Of a stretch of 64,000 bases of DNA, positions 42,497 through 51,265 are shown piece by piece. Position 1 is the stretch's first letter, and every line of letters starts with the position of its first letter. Under the pieces are notes generated by a model. The model was not told the DNA's origin, made no database searches, and saw only the letters and a program-made list of their open reading frames with translations. The position numbers were made by a program, and so were the translations under genes. The DNA comes from Asinibacterium sp. OR53 (GTDB lineage Bacteria; Bacteroidota; Bacteroidia; Chitinophagales; Chitinophagaceae), in NCBI RefSeq assembly GCF_000515315.1, contig NZ_KI911562.1:3381220-3445219 (forward strand). The letters run 5' to 3'.

Positions 42497-44908
42497 TTAT
42501 ACCAGCGCCAGATCAATGACTTGTTGCATGGTTTTCACATAATGAAACTGCATGCCTTTGATGAAATTACTGTCGATCTCCGACACGTCTTTTTCGTTCT
42601 GCCAGCAGAGTATGATCTCTTTGAGTCCGGCCCTTTTTGCAGCCAGCACTTTTTCTTTGATACCGCCAACGGGCAATACCTGTCCGCGTAAAGTGATCTC
42701 TCCCGTCATAGCCAAATAAGGTTTCAGCTTTCTTCCGGTAAAGGCAGAAGTGAGGGAACTCAGCATGGTAATACCTGCACTCGGACCGTCTTTGGGAACA
42801 GCTCCTTCCGGTACGTGTATATGAATGCTTTTCTTAGCGAAGACTTCGGGGTCGATGCCATATTTACGTGCATTGGCCTGTAAATAACTCAATGCTGTGC
42901 TGGCGCTTTCCTTCATCACATTGCCCAGGTTACCGGTTAACTTCAGATCACCCTTGCCATCGCCCAGGATGGTTTCGATGAAGAGAATATCTCCGCCAAC
43001 ATAAGTCCAGGCAAGTCCCACCGCTACACCCGGCATATTGGCCGTTTTGTATATCTCGTTGTTATAGCGGGGCTGACCTAATATCTTATCAACATCTGCT
43101 GCTGTAATAACCGGTTTCACTTTATTTTTCATAGCCAGTTCCTTGGCCTGGTAACGCATCACAGATGCCAGCTGCCGGTCGAGCTCCCGCACGCCGCTTT
43201 CGCGGGTATGTTGTTCGATGAGTTTCTCCAGCACTTTGTCGCTGATCCTGATGTTTACCTTACCCAGTCCATGCGCTTCTTTCTGCTTGGGCACCAGGTG
43301 GCGTTTGGCGATCTCTACTTTTTCTTCCACTGCATAACCGCTCAGGTCAATGATCTCCAGCCTGTCGCGCAGCGCCGGTTGTATATTCTGCAGGTTATTG
43401 GCGGTAGCGATGAACAGCACTTTGCTGAGATCGTATTCCAGCTCCAGGTAATTATCGTAAAAACTATTGTTCTGTTCCGGGTCGAGCACTTCCAGCAGGG
43501 CCGATGAAGGATCGCCGCGGAAATCATTGCCTATCTTGTCTATCTCGTCCAGGATCATCACCGGGTTAGATGATTTGCATTTGCGGATATTTTGCAAAAT
43601 GCGTCCCGGCATGGCGCCGATATAGGTTTTGCGGTGGCCGCGTATCTCACTTTCATCGTGCAGTCCGCCCAGGCTGAGCCTAACATATTTTCTGCCGATG
43701 GCATGCGCAATAGAGCGGCCGAGAGAAGTTTTACCAATACCGGGCGGACCGATAAAACAAAGGATCGGACTTTTCATATCACCCTTCAGTTTCAGTACGG
43801 CCAGGTATTCGATAATACGGCTCTTGATCTTCTCCATACCATAATGATCCGTATCGAGTACTTTTTTAGCGTTCTTCAGATCGTAGTTATCGGCCGTATA
43901 ATCTTGCCAGGGAAGATCCAGCATCAGGTCGAGGTGATTGTACACAACAGAATAATCGGGCGTGCTTGGGTGCATCCTTTCCAGTTTCTCCACCCCGTTC
44001 TTGAACATATTTTTGGCAGCTTCCGGCCATTTCTTGGTCTCCGCCTTTTTCTTCATTTCTGCAATCTCACGCTCATTGGTATCACCGCCCAATTCTTCTT
44101 TGATGCTTTTCAACTGCTGCTGCAGAAAGTAATCACGCTGCTGCTTGTCAATCTCCGTGCGCGTTTTATTCGTCACTTTGTCTTTCAGCTCGGCAAACTG
44201 TAATTCCCTTTGCAGGATATGCATGAGTTTCTCAGCCCTCTTTGGTACATCCTGGATTTCCAGCAGTCCCTGTTTTTCTTTCAGGTCGCTGTTGAGGTTA
44301 CTGCTCACGAAATTGATGAGGAAAGAAGGGCTCTCGATATTTTTCAGGATGATCGATGCCTCGGTGGGCAGGTTAGGCGATAACTGGATGATCTGGGTGG
44401 CCAGGTCTTTGATGCTGCTGATATAGGCATTGAAATCATCTCCTTCCTCGGCTTCTTCATCAACCAGCAAACGAACGGAAGCCCTGAAATAAGGGTCCTC
44501 ACTTACAATGGAGCCGATCTCGAAACGGCGCTTCCCCTGTATGATGATGGTGGTGCCTCCGTCGGGCATTTTGATCAGCTTCACGATCCGGGCCACCGTA
44601 CCGATACTGCAAAGGTCTTTGGGTTCAGGATCTTCCACATTCACATCTTTCTGTGCAAGCACCCCTACCAGCTTGTCTTGCTTATAAGCATCGTTCACCG
44701 CTTTAATACTCTTATCCCTTCCCACGGTAATGGGCAATACTACCCCGGGGAATAATACCGTATTCCGCAATGGCAATATGGGTAAGGTATCGGGAACTAC
44801 CAGGTCTTTATCTGCATCCCCTTCCGTTTCATTGATAGGGATAATGGGCATGAAATCATTCTCGTCTTCAGATCGGAAAAACAAAGGCTCTTTGGTCATA
44901 ATTTTCAT
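42497..44908 (-). CDS. lon: ATP-dependent Lon protease
   Basis: 803 residues (ATG at 44908, with another at 44899). N-terminal LON substrate domain (about 40-240: LPILPLRNTVLFPGVVLPITVGR), coiled-coil linker, AAA+ module with Walker A GPPGIGKTSLGRS and Walker B NPVMILDEIDKIG, sensor region, and the C-terminal S16 protease domain with catalytic Ser in KDGPSAGITM (about residue 700) and Lys in GGIKEKVLAAKRAG. It degrades misfolded and regulatory proteins in the cytoplasm. It is transcribed alone, leftwards, with a candidate -7 element at 44962. Confidence 0.97.
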   Translation of the reverse strand: MKIMTKEPLFFRSEDENDFMPIIPINETEGDADKDLVVPDTLPILPLRNTVLFPGVVLPITVGRDKSIKAVNDAYKQDKLVGVLAQKDVNVEDPEPKDLCSIGTVARIVKLIKMPDGGTTIIIQGKRRFEIGSIVSEDPYFRASVRLLVDEEAEEGDDFNAYISSIKDLATQIIQLSPNLPTEASIILKNIESPSFLINFVSSNLNSDLKEKQGLLEIQDVPKRAEKLMHILQRELQFAELKDKVTNKTRTEIDKQQRDYFLQQQLKSIKEELGGDTNEREIAEMKKKAETKKWPEAAKNMFKNGVEKLERMHPSTPDYSVVYNHLDLMLDLPWQDYTADNYDLKNAKKVLDTDHYGMEKIKSRIIEYLAVLKLKGDMKSPILCFIGPPGIGKTSLGRSIAHAIGRKYVRLSLGGLHDESEIRGHRKTYIGAMPGRILQNIRKCKSSNPVMILDEIDKIGNDFRGDPSSALLEVLDPEQNNSFYDNYLELEYDLSKVLFIATANNLQNIQPALRDRLEIIDLSGYAVEEKVEIAKRHLVPKQKEAHGLGKVNIRISDKVLEKLIEQHTRESGVRELDRQLASVMRYQAKELAMKNKVKPVITAADVDKILGQPRYNNEIYKTANMPGVAVGLAWTYVGGDILFIETILGDGKGDLKLTGNLGNVMKESASTALSYLQANARKYGIDPEVFAKKSIHIHVPEGAVPKDGPSAGITMLSSLTSAFTGRKLKPYLAMTGEITLRGQVLPVGGIKEKVLAAKRAGLKEIILCWQNEKDVSEIDSNFIKGMQFHYVKTMQQVIDLALV

Positions 44909-44961
44909 TCTTGGGTCAAATTGTCACACACCCCGTGGTACGCCACATAAAAACTGGGGGA

Positions 44962-44969
44962 CAAAATTA
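44962..44969 (-). promoter_or_regulatory. Candidate -7 promoter element for lon
   Basis: Minus-strand TAATTTTG matches TAnnTTTG and is 53 bp before the first lon start codon. No clear -33 element is seen. Confidence 0.4.
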
Positions 44970-45023
44970 GGTCAATATTGGTGCCATGCCCCCTAAATCG
45001 GAAAATTTGGTACAAACTGGCAC

Positions 45024-45054
45024 AAAAAAAATCTCCCGCGATTTACGCGGGAGA
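45024..45054 (-). terminator. Intrinsic terminator of the small lipoprotein gene at 45.1 kb
   Basis: TCTCCCGCG / CGCGGGAGA form a 9-bp perfect stem (45032-45040 with 45046-45054) around a 5-nt loop. On the minus strand it is followed by eight T (45024-45031), 36 bp after the lipoprotein stop codon. Confidence 0.9.
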
Positions 45055-45089
45055 CCTTCTTGCAAGAAGTAATATTGACTAAACAAATA

Positions 45090-45287
45090 CTATTTCTTCT
45101 TAGTAGTGTCAACAGCAGCTTTAGCAGCTGTATCTGCTTTCTTAGTGGTGTCAGCAGCAGCTTTAGCAGCTGAATCAGCAGCAGGAGCTACAGTTGCAGT
45201 TGAATCTTTAGCAGCTTCTTTGTTTTCACCGCTGTTACAAGCAGCCATTACGCCAGCAACGGCCAGGATAGCGAATACTTTTTTCAT
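45090..45287 (-). CDS. Small Ala/Lys/Thr-rich lipoprotein (copy 1)
   Basis: 65 residues. The signal MKKVFAILAVAGVMAAC ends in a lipobox MAAC, so Cys17 is the probable lipidated residue. The mature part is low-complexity: DSTATVAPAADSAAKAAADTT, KKADTAAKAAVDTTKKK, with no secondary domain. It has its own strong promoter (45322-45352) and a strong terminator (45024-45054), which suggests high expression as a free-standing transcript. Copy 2 at 60767-60958 shares its tail and 62 consecutive identical bases. Function unknown; small abundant envelope lipoproteins of this composition could act as spacers or periplasmic buffers. Confidence 0.85.
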   Translation of the reverse strand: MKKVFAILAVAGVMAACNSGENKEAAKDSTATVAPAADSAAKAAADTTKKADTAAKAAVDTTKKK

Positions 45288-45321
45288 TGTACTTGTTTTT
45301 TAAAGAGTTTTTATTACGGCG

Positions 45322-45352
45322 CAAAGATAGTTGCCAGGTTGAATTATGCAAA
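45322..45352 (-). promoter_or_regulatory. Full-consensus Bacteroidota promoter for lipoprotein copy 1
   Basis: On the minus strand TTTG (45349-45352), a 19-bp spacer, then TATCTTTG (45322-45329), matching both boxes of the Bacteroidota primary promoter. The -7 box is 34 bp before the start codon. Confidence 0.75.
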
Positions 45353-45368
45353 TTTTAACGAATAAATT

Positions 45369-46685
45369 TTATTTCTTCCTGAAGAATATCCGCACCGGTA
45401 CTCCCTTAAAATTAAACTGTGTTCTGAGCTGATTTTCAAGGTAATTCTTATAAGGTTGCTTGATATCATCCGGGTAATTGGTGAAAAAAGCAAAAGAAGG
45501 CACATGGGTAGGCAACTGGGTAACATATTTAATTTTTACAGTATTTCCTCTCACCACGGGGGCATGATATGCCTGTACTGCCTTCAGCATCACTTCGTTC
45601 AACTGTGAGGTAGGTATCTTGCGTTGCTTGTTGTCAAATACTTCCAGTGCCGTTTCTATTGCCTTGAAAATCCGTGTTTTATCTTTCACCGAAACAAAAA
45701 GAACCGGTACATCGGTAAAAGGCGCCAATTTCATCTTCAGGTTTTTTTCGTAATCACGCGCTGTATTCGTCTCTTTTTCAATGAGATCCCATTTATTCAC
45801 CAGCACTACTACCCCCTTTCCTTTACGTGCAGCCAGACTGAAAATGCTCACATCCTGCCCTGTGATCCCTTTGGCTGCATCCATCAATAAGAGGCATACA
45901 TCTGCCTCATCCATAGCTCTTATGGCCCGGATTACAGAATAAAATTCCAGGTCGTCTTTCTCTTTATTCTTCTTGCGGATACCTGCCGTATCTATCAAAA
46001 TGAAGTCTTTCTGAAAGAGCTTATAATGGGTATGGATGGTATCCCGGGTGGTACCGGCGATATCGCTTACAATGGTCCTTTCCTGGCCAATAAGGGCATT
46101 CAGTAAGGATGACTTGCCCACATTGGGCTGGCCAATGATCGCAAACTTGGGCAGACCATCTTCCGGGCGCACTTCTTCTGTCTCTTCAGGCGCAATGGCC
46201 GACGTAATCATATCCAATAATTCTCCCGTTCCACTTCCGGAGATGCTGCTAATGAAGAAGTTATGATCAAACCCCATGCTGTAAAACTCGGCAGCTTCCA
46301 ATTCACGTTCGCCATTGTCTACCTTGTTCACCACCAGGTAAACGGGCTTGGTAGCCCTCCTCAATAAATCGCCCATCGCTTCATCGAGATGGGTGATGCC
46401 TGTAGTCACATCTACCATGAAAACCACTGCGTTAGCTTCGTCTATTGCAATTTTTACCTGCTTCGCGATCTCCCGTTCAAACACATCTTCACTTCCGGAA
46501 ACAAATCCGCCTGTATCAATCACATTGAATTGTTTCCCATTCCAATCGGTCATCCCATATTGGCGGTCGCGCGTAACCCCACTCACATCATCCACAATGG
46601 CTTTGCGGTGCTCCAACATCCTGTTGAAGAACGTACTCTTCCCCACATTGGGCCTACCTACTATTGCAACTGTATATCCACTCAT
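45369..46685 (-). CDS. der: Ribosome biogenesis GTPase Der (EngA)
   Basis: 438 residues from ATG 46685 (MSGYTVAIVGRPNVGKS); the frame to 46742 adds an atypical prefix. Two tandem G domains: G1 GRPNVGKSTF and G3 DTGGF in the first; GQPNVGKSSL, DTAGIRKK and NKWDLIEKE in the second. A C-terminal KH-like domain ends VPVRIFFRKK. It is essential for 50S ribosomal subunit maturation. 67 bp separate the Met-encoding start region from the upstream era stop, so the two GTPase genes may share a transcript. Confidence 0.96.
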   Translation of the reverse strand: MSGYTVAIVGRPNVGKSTFFNRMLEHRKAIVDDVSGVTRDRQYGMTDWNGKQFNVIDTGGFVSGSEDVFEREIAKQVKIAIDEANAVVFMVDVTTGITHLDEAMGDLLRRATKPVYLVVNKVDNGERELEAAEFYSMGFDHNFFISSISGSGTGELLDMITSAIAPEETEEVRPEDGLPKFAIIGQPNVGKSSLLNALIGQERTIVSDIAGTTRDTIHTHYKLFQKDFILIDTAGIRKKNKEKDDLEFYSVIRAIRAMDEADVCLLLMDAAKGITGQDVSIFSLAARKGKGVVVLVNKWDLIEKETNTARDYEKNLKMKLAPFTDVPVLFVSVKDKTRIFKAIETALEVFDNKQRKIPTSQLNEVMLKAVQAYHAPVVRGNTVKIKYVTQLPTHVPSFAFFTNYPDDIKQPYKNYLENQLRTQFNFKGVPVRIFFRKK

Positions 46686-46809
46686 AATAATTGCTGATTT
46701 GTTGATTTCTGATGTCTGATTTATTTTTAAAGAAGCCGACACAACTCATTTAAAATAAACGCTTTATAAAAAATGGCGCTATTGCCAAATTGTCGAATTA
46801 CCAAATTAT

Positions 46810-47706
46810 TCAATTGTACCCGTATTCTTTCAGCTGCATCTCATTATCCCTCCACTTGGGCCTCACCTTCACAAAAAGTTCAAGAAAGACCTTCTGGCCA
46901 ATGAACCCTTCGATATCTGCCCTTGCTTTCATGCCGATCTGTTTGATCATTTTACCCTTATCGCCAATGATGATGGCTTTCTGGGTCTCCCGCTGCACAA
47001 TGATATCGGCCTGGATCTTCACGAGTGATTCCTTCTCTTTGAACTCATTGATCATAACAGCGGTATGATAAGGTATCTCATCGCCAAACAATTCATAGAT
47101 CTTCTCCCTGATCATTTCCGCCACGAAAAACTTGGTGGGCATATCGCTCAGGTCCTCTTCACTGTAAAAGGGCATGCCTTCGGGTAAAAAGGTCAAAATG
47201 ACATCCAGCAGTTCATCCAGGTGTTCATGCCTGAGGGCCGATATTTTTACCAGCTTCCGGCAGTAGGGTTGCTTTGAAAAATAAGTTTCCGCTTCGGTTA
47301 TCTTGTTGCCGTTTACACCATCTGTTTTATTCAGCACTACAACAGCAGGTACCGTCAGCTTCAATGCGCTGAAAATGGCATGACAGGATTCCCAATCGTC
47401 TTTGACGTCTACGATCAGCAGCGCCAGGTCGGCATCTTCCAGGGCGCCTTTTACGGCATCCATCATGCGCTCATGCAGTTTGTATTTCGGGTCGATGATA
47501 CCCGGCGTGTCTGAAAAGATCACCTGGTATTCGCCCGGCTTATTCAGGAAAGCCTTGATGCGATGGCGTGTGGTTTGCACCTTGGGCGATACGATGGCCA
47601 TTTTTTCGCCCACGAGCGCGTTCAGCAAAGTACTTTTGCCGGCATTGGGTTTTCCGAATATGTTTACAAATCCTGCTTTCAATGTTCCTTTTTTTTGAAC
47701 CCGCAC
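46810..47706 (-). CDS. era: GTPase Era
   Basis: 298 residues. G domain: GFVNIFGKPNAGKSTLLNAL (G1), PKVQTTRHRI (G2), FSDTPGI (G3), VVLNKTDG (G4) and KISALRHEHLDEL (G5). The C-terminal KH domain has IQADIIVQRETQKAIIIGDKGKMIKQIG. It binds 16S rRNA during 30S assembly. It lies upstream of der on the same strand and directly downstream of the initiator tRNA gene, separated from it by a terminator. Confidence 0.96.
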   Translation of the reverse strand: MRVQKKGTLKAGFVNIFGKPNAGKSTLLNALVGEKMAIVSPKVQTTRHRIKAFLNKPGEYQVIFSDTPGIIDPKYKLHERMMDAVKGALEDADLALLIVDVKDDWESCHAIFSALKLTVPAVVVLNKTDGVNGNKITEAETYFSKQPYCRKLVKISALRHEHLDELLDVILTFLPEGMPFYSEEDLSDMPTKFFVAEMIREKIYELFGDEIPYHTAVMINEFKEKESLVKIQADIIVQRETQKAIIIGDKGKMIKQIGMKARADIEGFIGQKVFLELFVKVRPKWRDNEMQLKEYGYN

Positions 47707-47724
47707 AAAGTTAGGCCTAAAACT

Positions 47725-47744
47725 AAAAAAGCCCCTGATGGGGC
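47725..47744 (-). terminator. Intrinsic terminator of the initiator tRNA
   Basis: GCCCC / GGGGC stem (47731-47735 with 47740-47744), 4-nt loop, followed on the minus strand by six T at 47725-47730. It lies 12 bp from the tRNA 3' end and before era. Confidence 0.8.
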
Positions 47745-47756
47745 CTTTCTGTTGCG

Positions 47757-47828
<72 letters not shown>

Positions 47829-47842
47829 ATGTAATTGGGTTG

Positions 47843-47874
47843 CAAAGGTAGGGGTATACGGATTAGCTTCCAAA
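47843..47874 (-). promoter_or_regulatory. Full-consensus promoter for the initiator tRNA
   Basis: Minus-strand TTTG (47871-47874), a 20-bp spacer and TACCTTTG (47843-47850), 15 bp before the tRNA 5' end. This is the clearest evidence in the window for Bacteroidota-type promoter recognition. Confidence 0.8.
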
Positions 47875-47896
47875 TAAATATTGAAAATCAGCCGGT

Positions 47897-48616
47897 TTAG
47901 TCGTCGGTTTTTCTTTTGAAGGTAGCACCGCCGCTGATATCGCTGTTGCGCACCAGCGCCTGCCCTTTATAATAAATACCGCTTCCGCCACTGGCGCTGG
48001 CGTCTATTTCTTTATTGACTGTGAGGTGGATCGCCGACGCACCGGAAGCATTTACCTTGCAGTAATCGGTATGCAGGTCGTATCCTCTGATGCCGCTGGC
48101 ACCCGATGCTTCTACCTGGGTCTTATTCGCTTCGCCCGATATGGTAATCCTGGAAGCGCCGGTAGCTACCAAGCGCAATAACGCTGTTTGCACTTTACCG
48201 GAAAAATCACTGGCACCGGATAATTCAATCTCGAGCTTTTCGAGTTTCACCGCATCTGTGAGCCGGATATTGCAGGCCCCGGAAGCTTCTATCCTTTTAA
48301 GGGTTTTAAAAGTTACATAAGCTTTCATGCGCTTATTGCCCCAGCTCCAGCCGCTTTTTTGAGGTGTGATATGCAATACCCCATTTTTCAGTTCTGTGTT
48401 GATACGCCCGGCATCTTCATCAGAGCCGGCGCTCACTGCTACCGCTTCTTCATTACCTTGGGAAAGATACAGGCTGATGGCACCCGATACTTCAATGCCG
48501 GTAAACCCACTGATGGGTCGCACTTGTACATTGTCATCCCTGACAATGTTTTTCTCCTGTGCACCTGCCTGCAAAAGGCACACCCCCATCAATACCACCA
48601 GCAGCCATTTTTTCAT
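47897..48616 (-). CDS. Exported head-GIN-domain (DUF2807) protein
   Basis: 239 residues from ATG 48616 (MKKWLLVVLMGVCLLQAGAQ signal peptide); the frame reaches 48694 but the prefix is unlike a signal. The DUF2807 auto-transporter-adhesin-like domain is a right-handed beta-helix with repeating S-G-A motifs: GIEVSGAISLYL, IEASGACNIRL, IELSGASDFSG, VATGASRITI, VEASGASGIRG, VNASGASAIHL. Found widely in Bacteroidota envelopes; function unknown. Regular 20-25 residue periodicity is obvious by eye. Confidence 0.88.
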   Translation of the reverse strand: MKKWLLVVLMGVCLLQAGAQEKNIVRDDNVQVRPISGFTGIEVSGAISLYLSQGNEEAVAVSAGSDEDAGRINTELKNGVLHITPQKSGWSWGNKRMKAYVTFKTLKRIEASGACNIRLTDAVKLEKLEIELSGASDFSGKVQTALLRLVATGASRITISGEANKTQVEASGASGIRGYDLHTDYCKVNASGASAIHLTVNKEIDASASGGSGIYYKGQALVRNSDISGGATFKRKTDD

Positions 48617-48690
48617 ACACCCTGTTTTTTCGTATAACGAAAGCTCCGGCTTAAAGTTACACTTCGCCTTCATTCCGCAACAACGGACAA

Positions 48691-48999
48691 TCAACGGCCG
48701 ATCTTTTCCTGCCAGGCCAGCATACCGCCGGTTACGTTTACAACATGCTTGTAACCCATGGTTTCGAGAATGAGGCAGGCTTGTCCGCTCCTGTTACCAC
48801 TGCGGCAATAGATGAATACTTCCTGGTCTTTGAGGTCGTCGATCTCATCTACCTGCATGGTCTGTATTTTACCAAGAGGCAATAAGAGGCCGCCGATATT
48901 GAACTCGGCATTTTCGTGGGGTTCACGTACATCCACCAGGTTAATGGTTTCACCGGCATCCAGTTTGGCTTTCAGGGCCTCTACGGTGATTGTTTGCAT
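48691..48999 (-). CDS. Single-domain rhodanese-like protein
   Basis: 102 residues forming one rhodanese domain: INLVDVREPHENAEFNIGG, IPLGKI-like LLPLGKIQ, and the active-site loop IYCRSGNRSGQA with the persulfide-forming Cys. It ends VTGGMLAWQEKIG, the standard C-terminus of GlpE/PspE-type enzymes. Sulfurtransferase in the cytoplasm; no partner gene is evident. The gene is separated from the upstream OmpA gene by a terminator hairpin. Confidence 0.92.
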   Translation of the reverse strand: MQTITVEALKAKLDAGETINLVDVREPHENAEFNIGGLLLPLGKIQTMQVDEIDDLKDQEVFIYCRSGNRSGQACLILETMGYKHVVNVTGGMLAWQEKIGR

Positions 49000-49008
49000 A
49001 GAAAGAAA

Positions 49009-49068
49009 ATTAAAAAGTCAGCGTTCAAAAGTCAAAAATATTACATTTTGTCCTTTGAACGCTGACTT
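49009..49068 (-). terminator. Terminator-like inverted repeat after the OmpA gene
   Basis: Perfect 15-bp arms at 49015-49029 and 49054-49068 with a 24-nt loop. On the minus strand the stem is followed by a T-rich tail (CTTTTTAATTTTC). It begins 16 bp after the OmpA stop codon. Confidence 0.75.
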
Positions 49069-49083
49069 ATATGAGTGATACGG

Positions 49084-50427
49084 TTAGTATTTCAGCTTCA
49101 GCTCTACCCTCCTGTTCTGGGTACGTCCGGCGGCGGTTTTGTTATCAGCTACCGGTCTGCTTGGGCCATATCCTGCGGCACTCAGCCTGGAAGCATCTAC
49201 ACCCTTGCTCACAAGGTATTTGTAAATGGCTTTAGCACGTTTTTCGCTCAGCACCTGGTTGGCGGCTTCTTTACCTACATTATCGGTATGACCTTCTATA
49301 TCGAGTTTCAATGCTGCATCTTCTTTCATCACAGCCACTACCTCATTGAGCTCCCTGGTAGATTTGGTGGCTATCTTATCGCTGCCGGTGAGGAAGAGAA
49401 TGTTTTTGGCATTTTTCTGCACTTTTTCTACCAGTTCTTTCTTCACTTCGGGACAACCAAAATTGGCTTTGGTACCTGGTACATCCGGACACCTGTCTTC
49501 TTCATCATTCACGCCATCGTGATCCCTGTCGGGCACGGGACAACCCTGGTAACGGGCCACACCCGGAACAGTGGGGCATTTATCTTCTTCATCATTGATG
49601 CCGTCACCGTCTGTATCAGGTACAGGACATCCATCGTATTTGGCAACACCTTTAACGGTAGGACATTTATCGTTTTCATCATTGATGCCATCGCCATCCG
49701 TATCGGGTACGGGGCATCCATCATATTTGGCAATACCCGGAACAGTGGGGCATTTGTCTTTGCTGTCGGGAATGCCATCGCCGTCCGAATCTTTATCAGG
49801 AGGCGGTGGAGGCGTTACCAGGGCAGTTTCCTTTCTTTCCACGATCGGGGAAGCGATGCCTATGGAATAACTCATATAATTCACAGCCAGCGAGGTTACG
49901 GCTGCTTTATAGGTTCCCAATGCATGTATGAAAGTACCTTCTCCCAACTTGAATTGTAAACCAACACCAATAGGTGCATACGCGGCAAAATAGCTGCCTC
50001 CGTACATGGAAGCGCCCACACCCGCCCTCAGATAAGGAACTAAGAAGTACTTGTCTGTAAGCAGTTTCAGGTTCAGGTTGGCATCTGTTTCCAGCAAGAA
50101 CTTGCTATTATTGGGTGTAGCGATCCCGCTTTTATAATAAAAAGGATAGGTAACAAATGAGCCATTCAATGTGCCCATGAAATCCAGGTGCTCGGTGAGC
50201 CCTTCGAAATACTGGATAGACAAACCCGGATCCATGTCTTTGATCTTGGTCCAGTAGCCATTCGACAAAACACTGGAGAGCGATTTTGTTTCGAGCAATT
50301 TCGCAGTTTTCATGTCCTGCAAAAAGAAACTGATGCCCAGGCTGGGCCTTTTCTTGTAACTGGATTCCTGCGCTATGGAAGCTATTGATAAACCAATTCC
50401 AATGGCGGCTAGAAGGATTTTCTTCAT
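49084..50427 (-). CDS. OmpA-family outer-membrane protein with thrombospondin type-3 repeats
   Basis: 447 residues, signal peptide ending ASIAQE. An N-terminal beta-barrel-like part (about 20-215) is followed by five acidic calcium-binding type-3 repeats (about 220-325; repeated D-x-D-G-D-G-I-x-D and D-K-C-P). The C-terminal OmpA/MotB peptidoglycan-binding domain (about 335-447) has NILFLTGSDKIATKSTRELNEV, LDIEGHTDNVG, SEKRAKAIYKYLVSKGV and AGYGPSRPVADN. It ties the outer membrane to the wall. Calcium binding by the repeats is inferred from their pattern. A full-match -7 promoter element lies 23 bp upstream. Confidence 0.94.
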   Translation of the reverse strand: MKKILLAAIGIGLSIASIAQESSYKKRPSLGISFFLQDMKTAKLLETKSLSSVLSNGYWTKIKDMDPGLSIQYFEGLTEHLDFMGTLNGSFVTYPFYYKSGIATPNNSKFLLETDANLNLKLLTDKYFLVPYLRAGVGASMYGGSYFAAYAPIGVGLQFKLGEGTFIHALGTYKAAVTSLAVNYMSYSIGIASPIVERKETALVTPPPPPDKDSDGDGIPDSKDKCPTVPGIAKYDGCPVPDTDGDGINDENDKCPTVKGVAKYDGCPVPDTDGDGINDEEDKCPTVPGVARYQGCPVPDRDHDGVNDEEDRCPDVPGTKANFGCPEVKKELVEKVQKNAKNILFLTGSDKIATKSTRELNEVVAVMKEDAALKLDIEGHTDNVGKEAANQVLSEKRAKAIYKYLVSKGVDASRLSAAGYGPSRPVADNKTAAGRTQNRRVELKLKY

Positions 50428-50449
50428 AAACAGTAATTGTTAGTTAAAA

Positions 50450-50457
50450 CAAATGTA
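50450..50457 (-). promoter_or_regulatory. -7 promoter element for the OmpA gene
   Basis: Minus-strand TACATTTG, full TAnnTTTG match, 23 bp before the start codon at 50427. The -33 position falls inside the end of rlpA and shows no TTTG. Confidence 0.5.
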
Positions 50458-50494
50458 CAGGCAGATTCCCGTTTTTGTATATAGCAGTTTTAAA

Positions 50495-51055
50495 TTATTC
50501 CACTGTTCCTTTGGGCACTACTTCCACTTTAACTTTTGTCAGTCCGCTCTTCATAAAGTCCAATTGCCTGGCCGCTACCCTGCTCAGGTCCACCACACGT
50601 CCTTTCTTTTTCATGCGGGGATGCATCCGGTCATTGATGCGAACGATCACTGTTTTATTATTTTTGAGGTTGGTAACCCTCACCCAGGTATTCAGTTTGA
50701 GGTGGTTGCTCGCAGCTGTGTATTTGCTGTTACGGAATATTTCACCGGTGGCGGTTTTGGTACCATCCAGGTTGGAGCTGTAAAAGCTGGCAATACCCGT
50801 AAAGTTGATGGCTTCCACAACGGAAAGCGAGTCTGTTGCAGGCTTGGCCAATACTGCCGCCGCCGAATCGGTGCCGGCTTTAAGCAGAGAGTCGGTTCTC
50901 ACAGAGTCTGCCGGTAAAGGCAGCGTATCCGTCCGGGGTACCACTGTTGTGTCCCGTTGTATGAGGCCGTTGGCCTTTTGTACCGGGGTATCCATACGGA
51001 ATCCCAACCAAAAAAGGCTGCACAGGGGAAAGAGCACGTAAATGATCTTTTTCAT
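50495..51055 (-). CDS. rlpA: RlpA-like double-psi beta-barrel protein
   Basis: 186 residues with an N-terminal signal/anchor (KKIIYVLFPLCSLFWLGF) and a low-complexity D/T/A-rich linker (about 30-85). The RlpA double-psi beta-barrel covers about 90-182: INFTGIASFYSSNLDGTKTATGEIF, YTAASNHLKLNTWVRVTNLKNNKTVIVRINDRM and GRVVDLSRVAARQLDF. RlpA proteins are septal lytic transglycosylases or structural homologues; no SPOR domain is present. Periplasmic. The 210 bp between it and aroC (51056-51265) contain only a weak 7-bp inverted repeat (51131-51172). Confidence 0.9.
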   Translation of the reverse strand: MKKIIYVLFPLCSLFWLGFRMDTPVQKANGLIQRDTTVVPRTDTLPLPADSVRTDSLLKAGTDSAAAVLAKPATDSLSVVEAINFTGIASFYSSNLDGTKTATGEIFRNSKYTAASNHLKLNTWVRVTNLKNNKTVIVRINDRMHPRMKKKGRVVDLSRVAARQLDFMKSGLTKVKVEVVPKGTVE

Positions 51056-51265
51056 AAAATCGGTTTAATCGTATATCGCACACCGACCCTCCGATTCACA
51101 TAATCAAATTAGGTAATTATCCGTTGCTTAGGAGGGCTTTCACTAGGATGTGTATAAATACAGTTGCCCTCCCTGGCCAAACACCATGCCAAAAAGCAAG
51201 TCAATTCACCAACAGCGCTGGTTATCAATATATTAGCAGATATTATTTTACAATTAACTGACCAA

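Noticed and set aside
45106..45303. Plus-strand ORF opposite lipoprotein copy 1 (and the similar one opposite copy 2)
   Set aside because: Open only because of the repetitive Ala/Thr/Lys codons on the other strand; the minus-strand genes have signal peptides and terminators, and copy 1 has a full-consensus promoter.
51131..51172. Terminator after aroC (ggagggc / gccctcc pair)
   Set aside because: The arms are only 7 bp with a 28-nt loop and no U-run follows on the minus strand.
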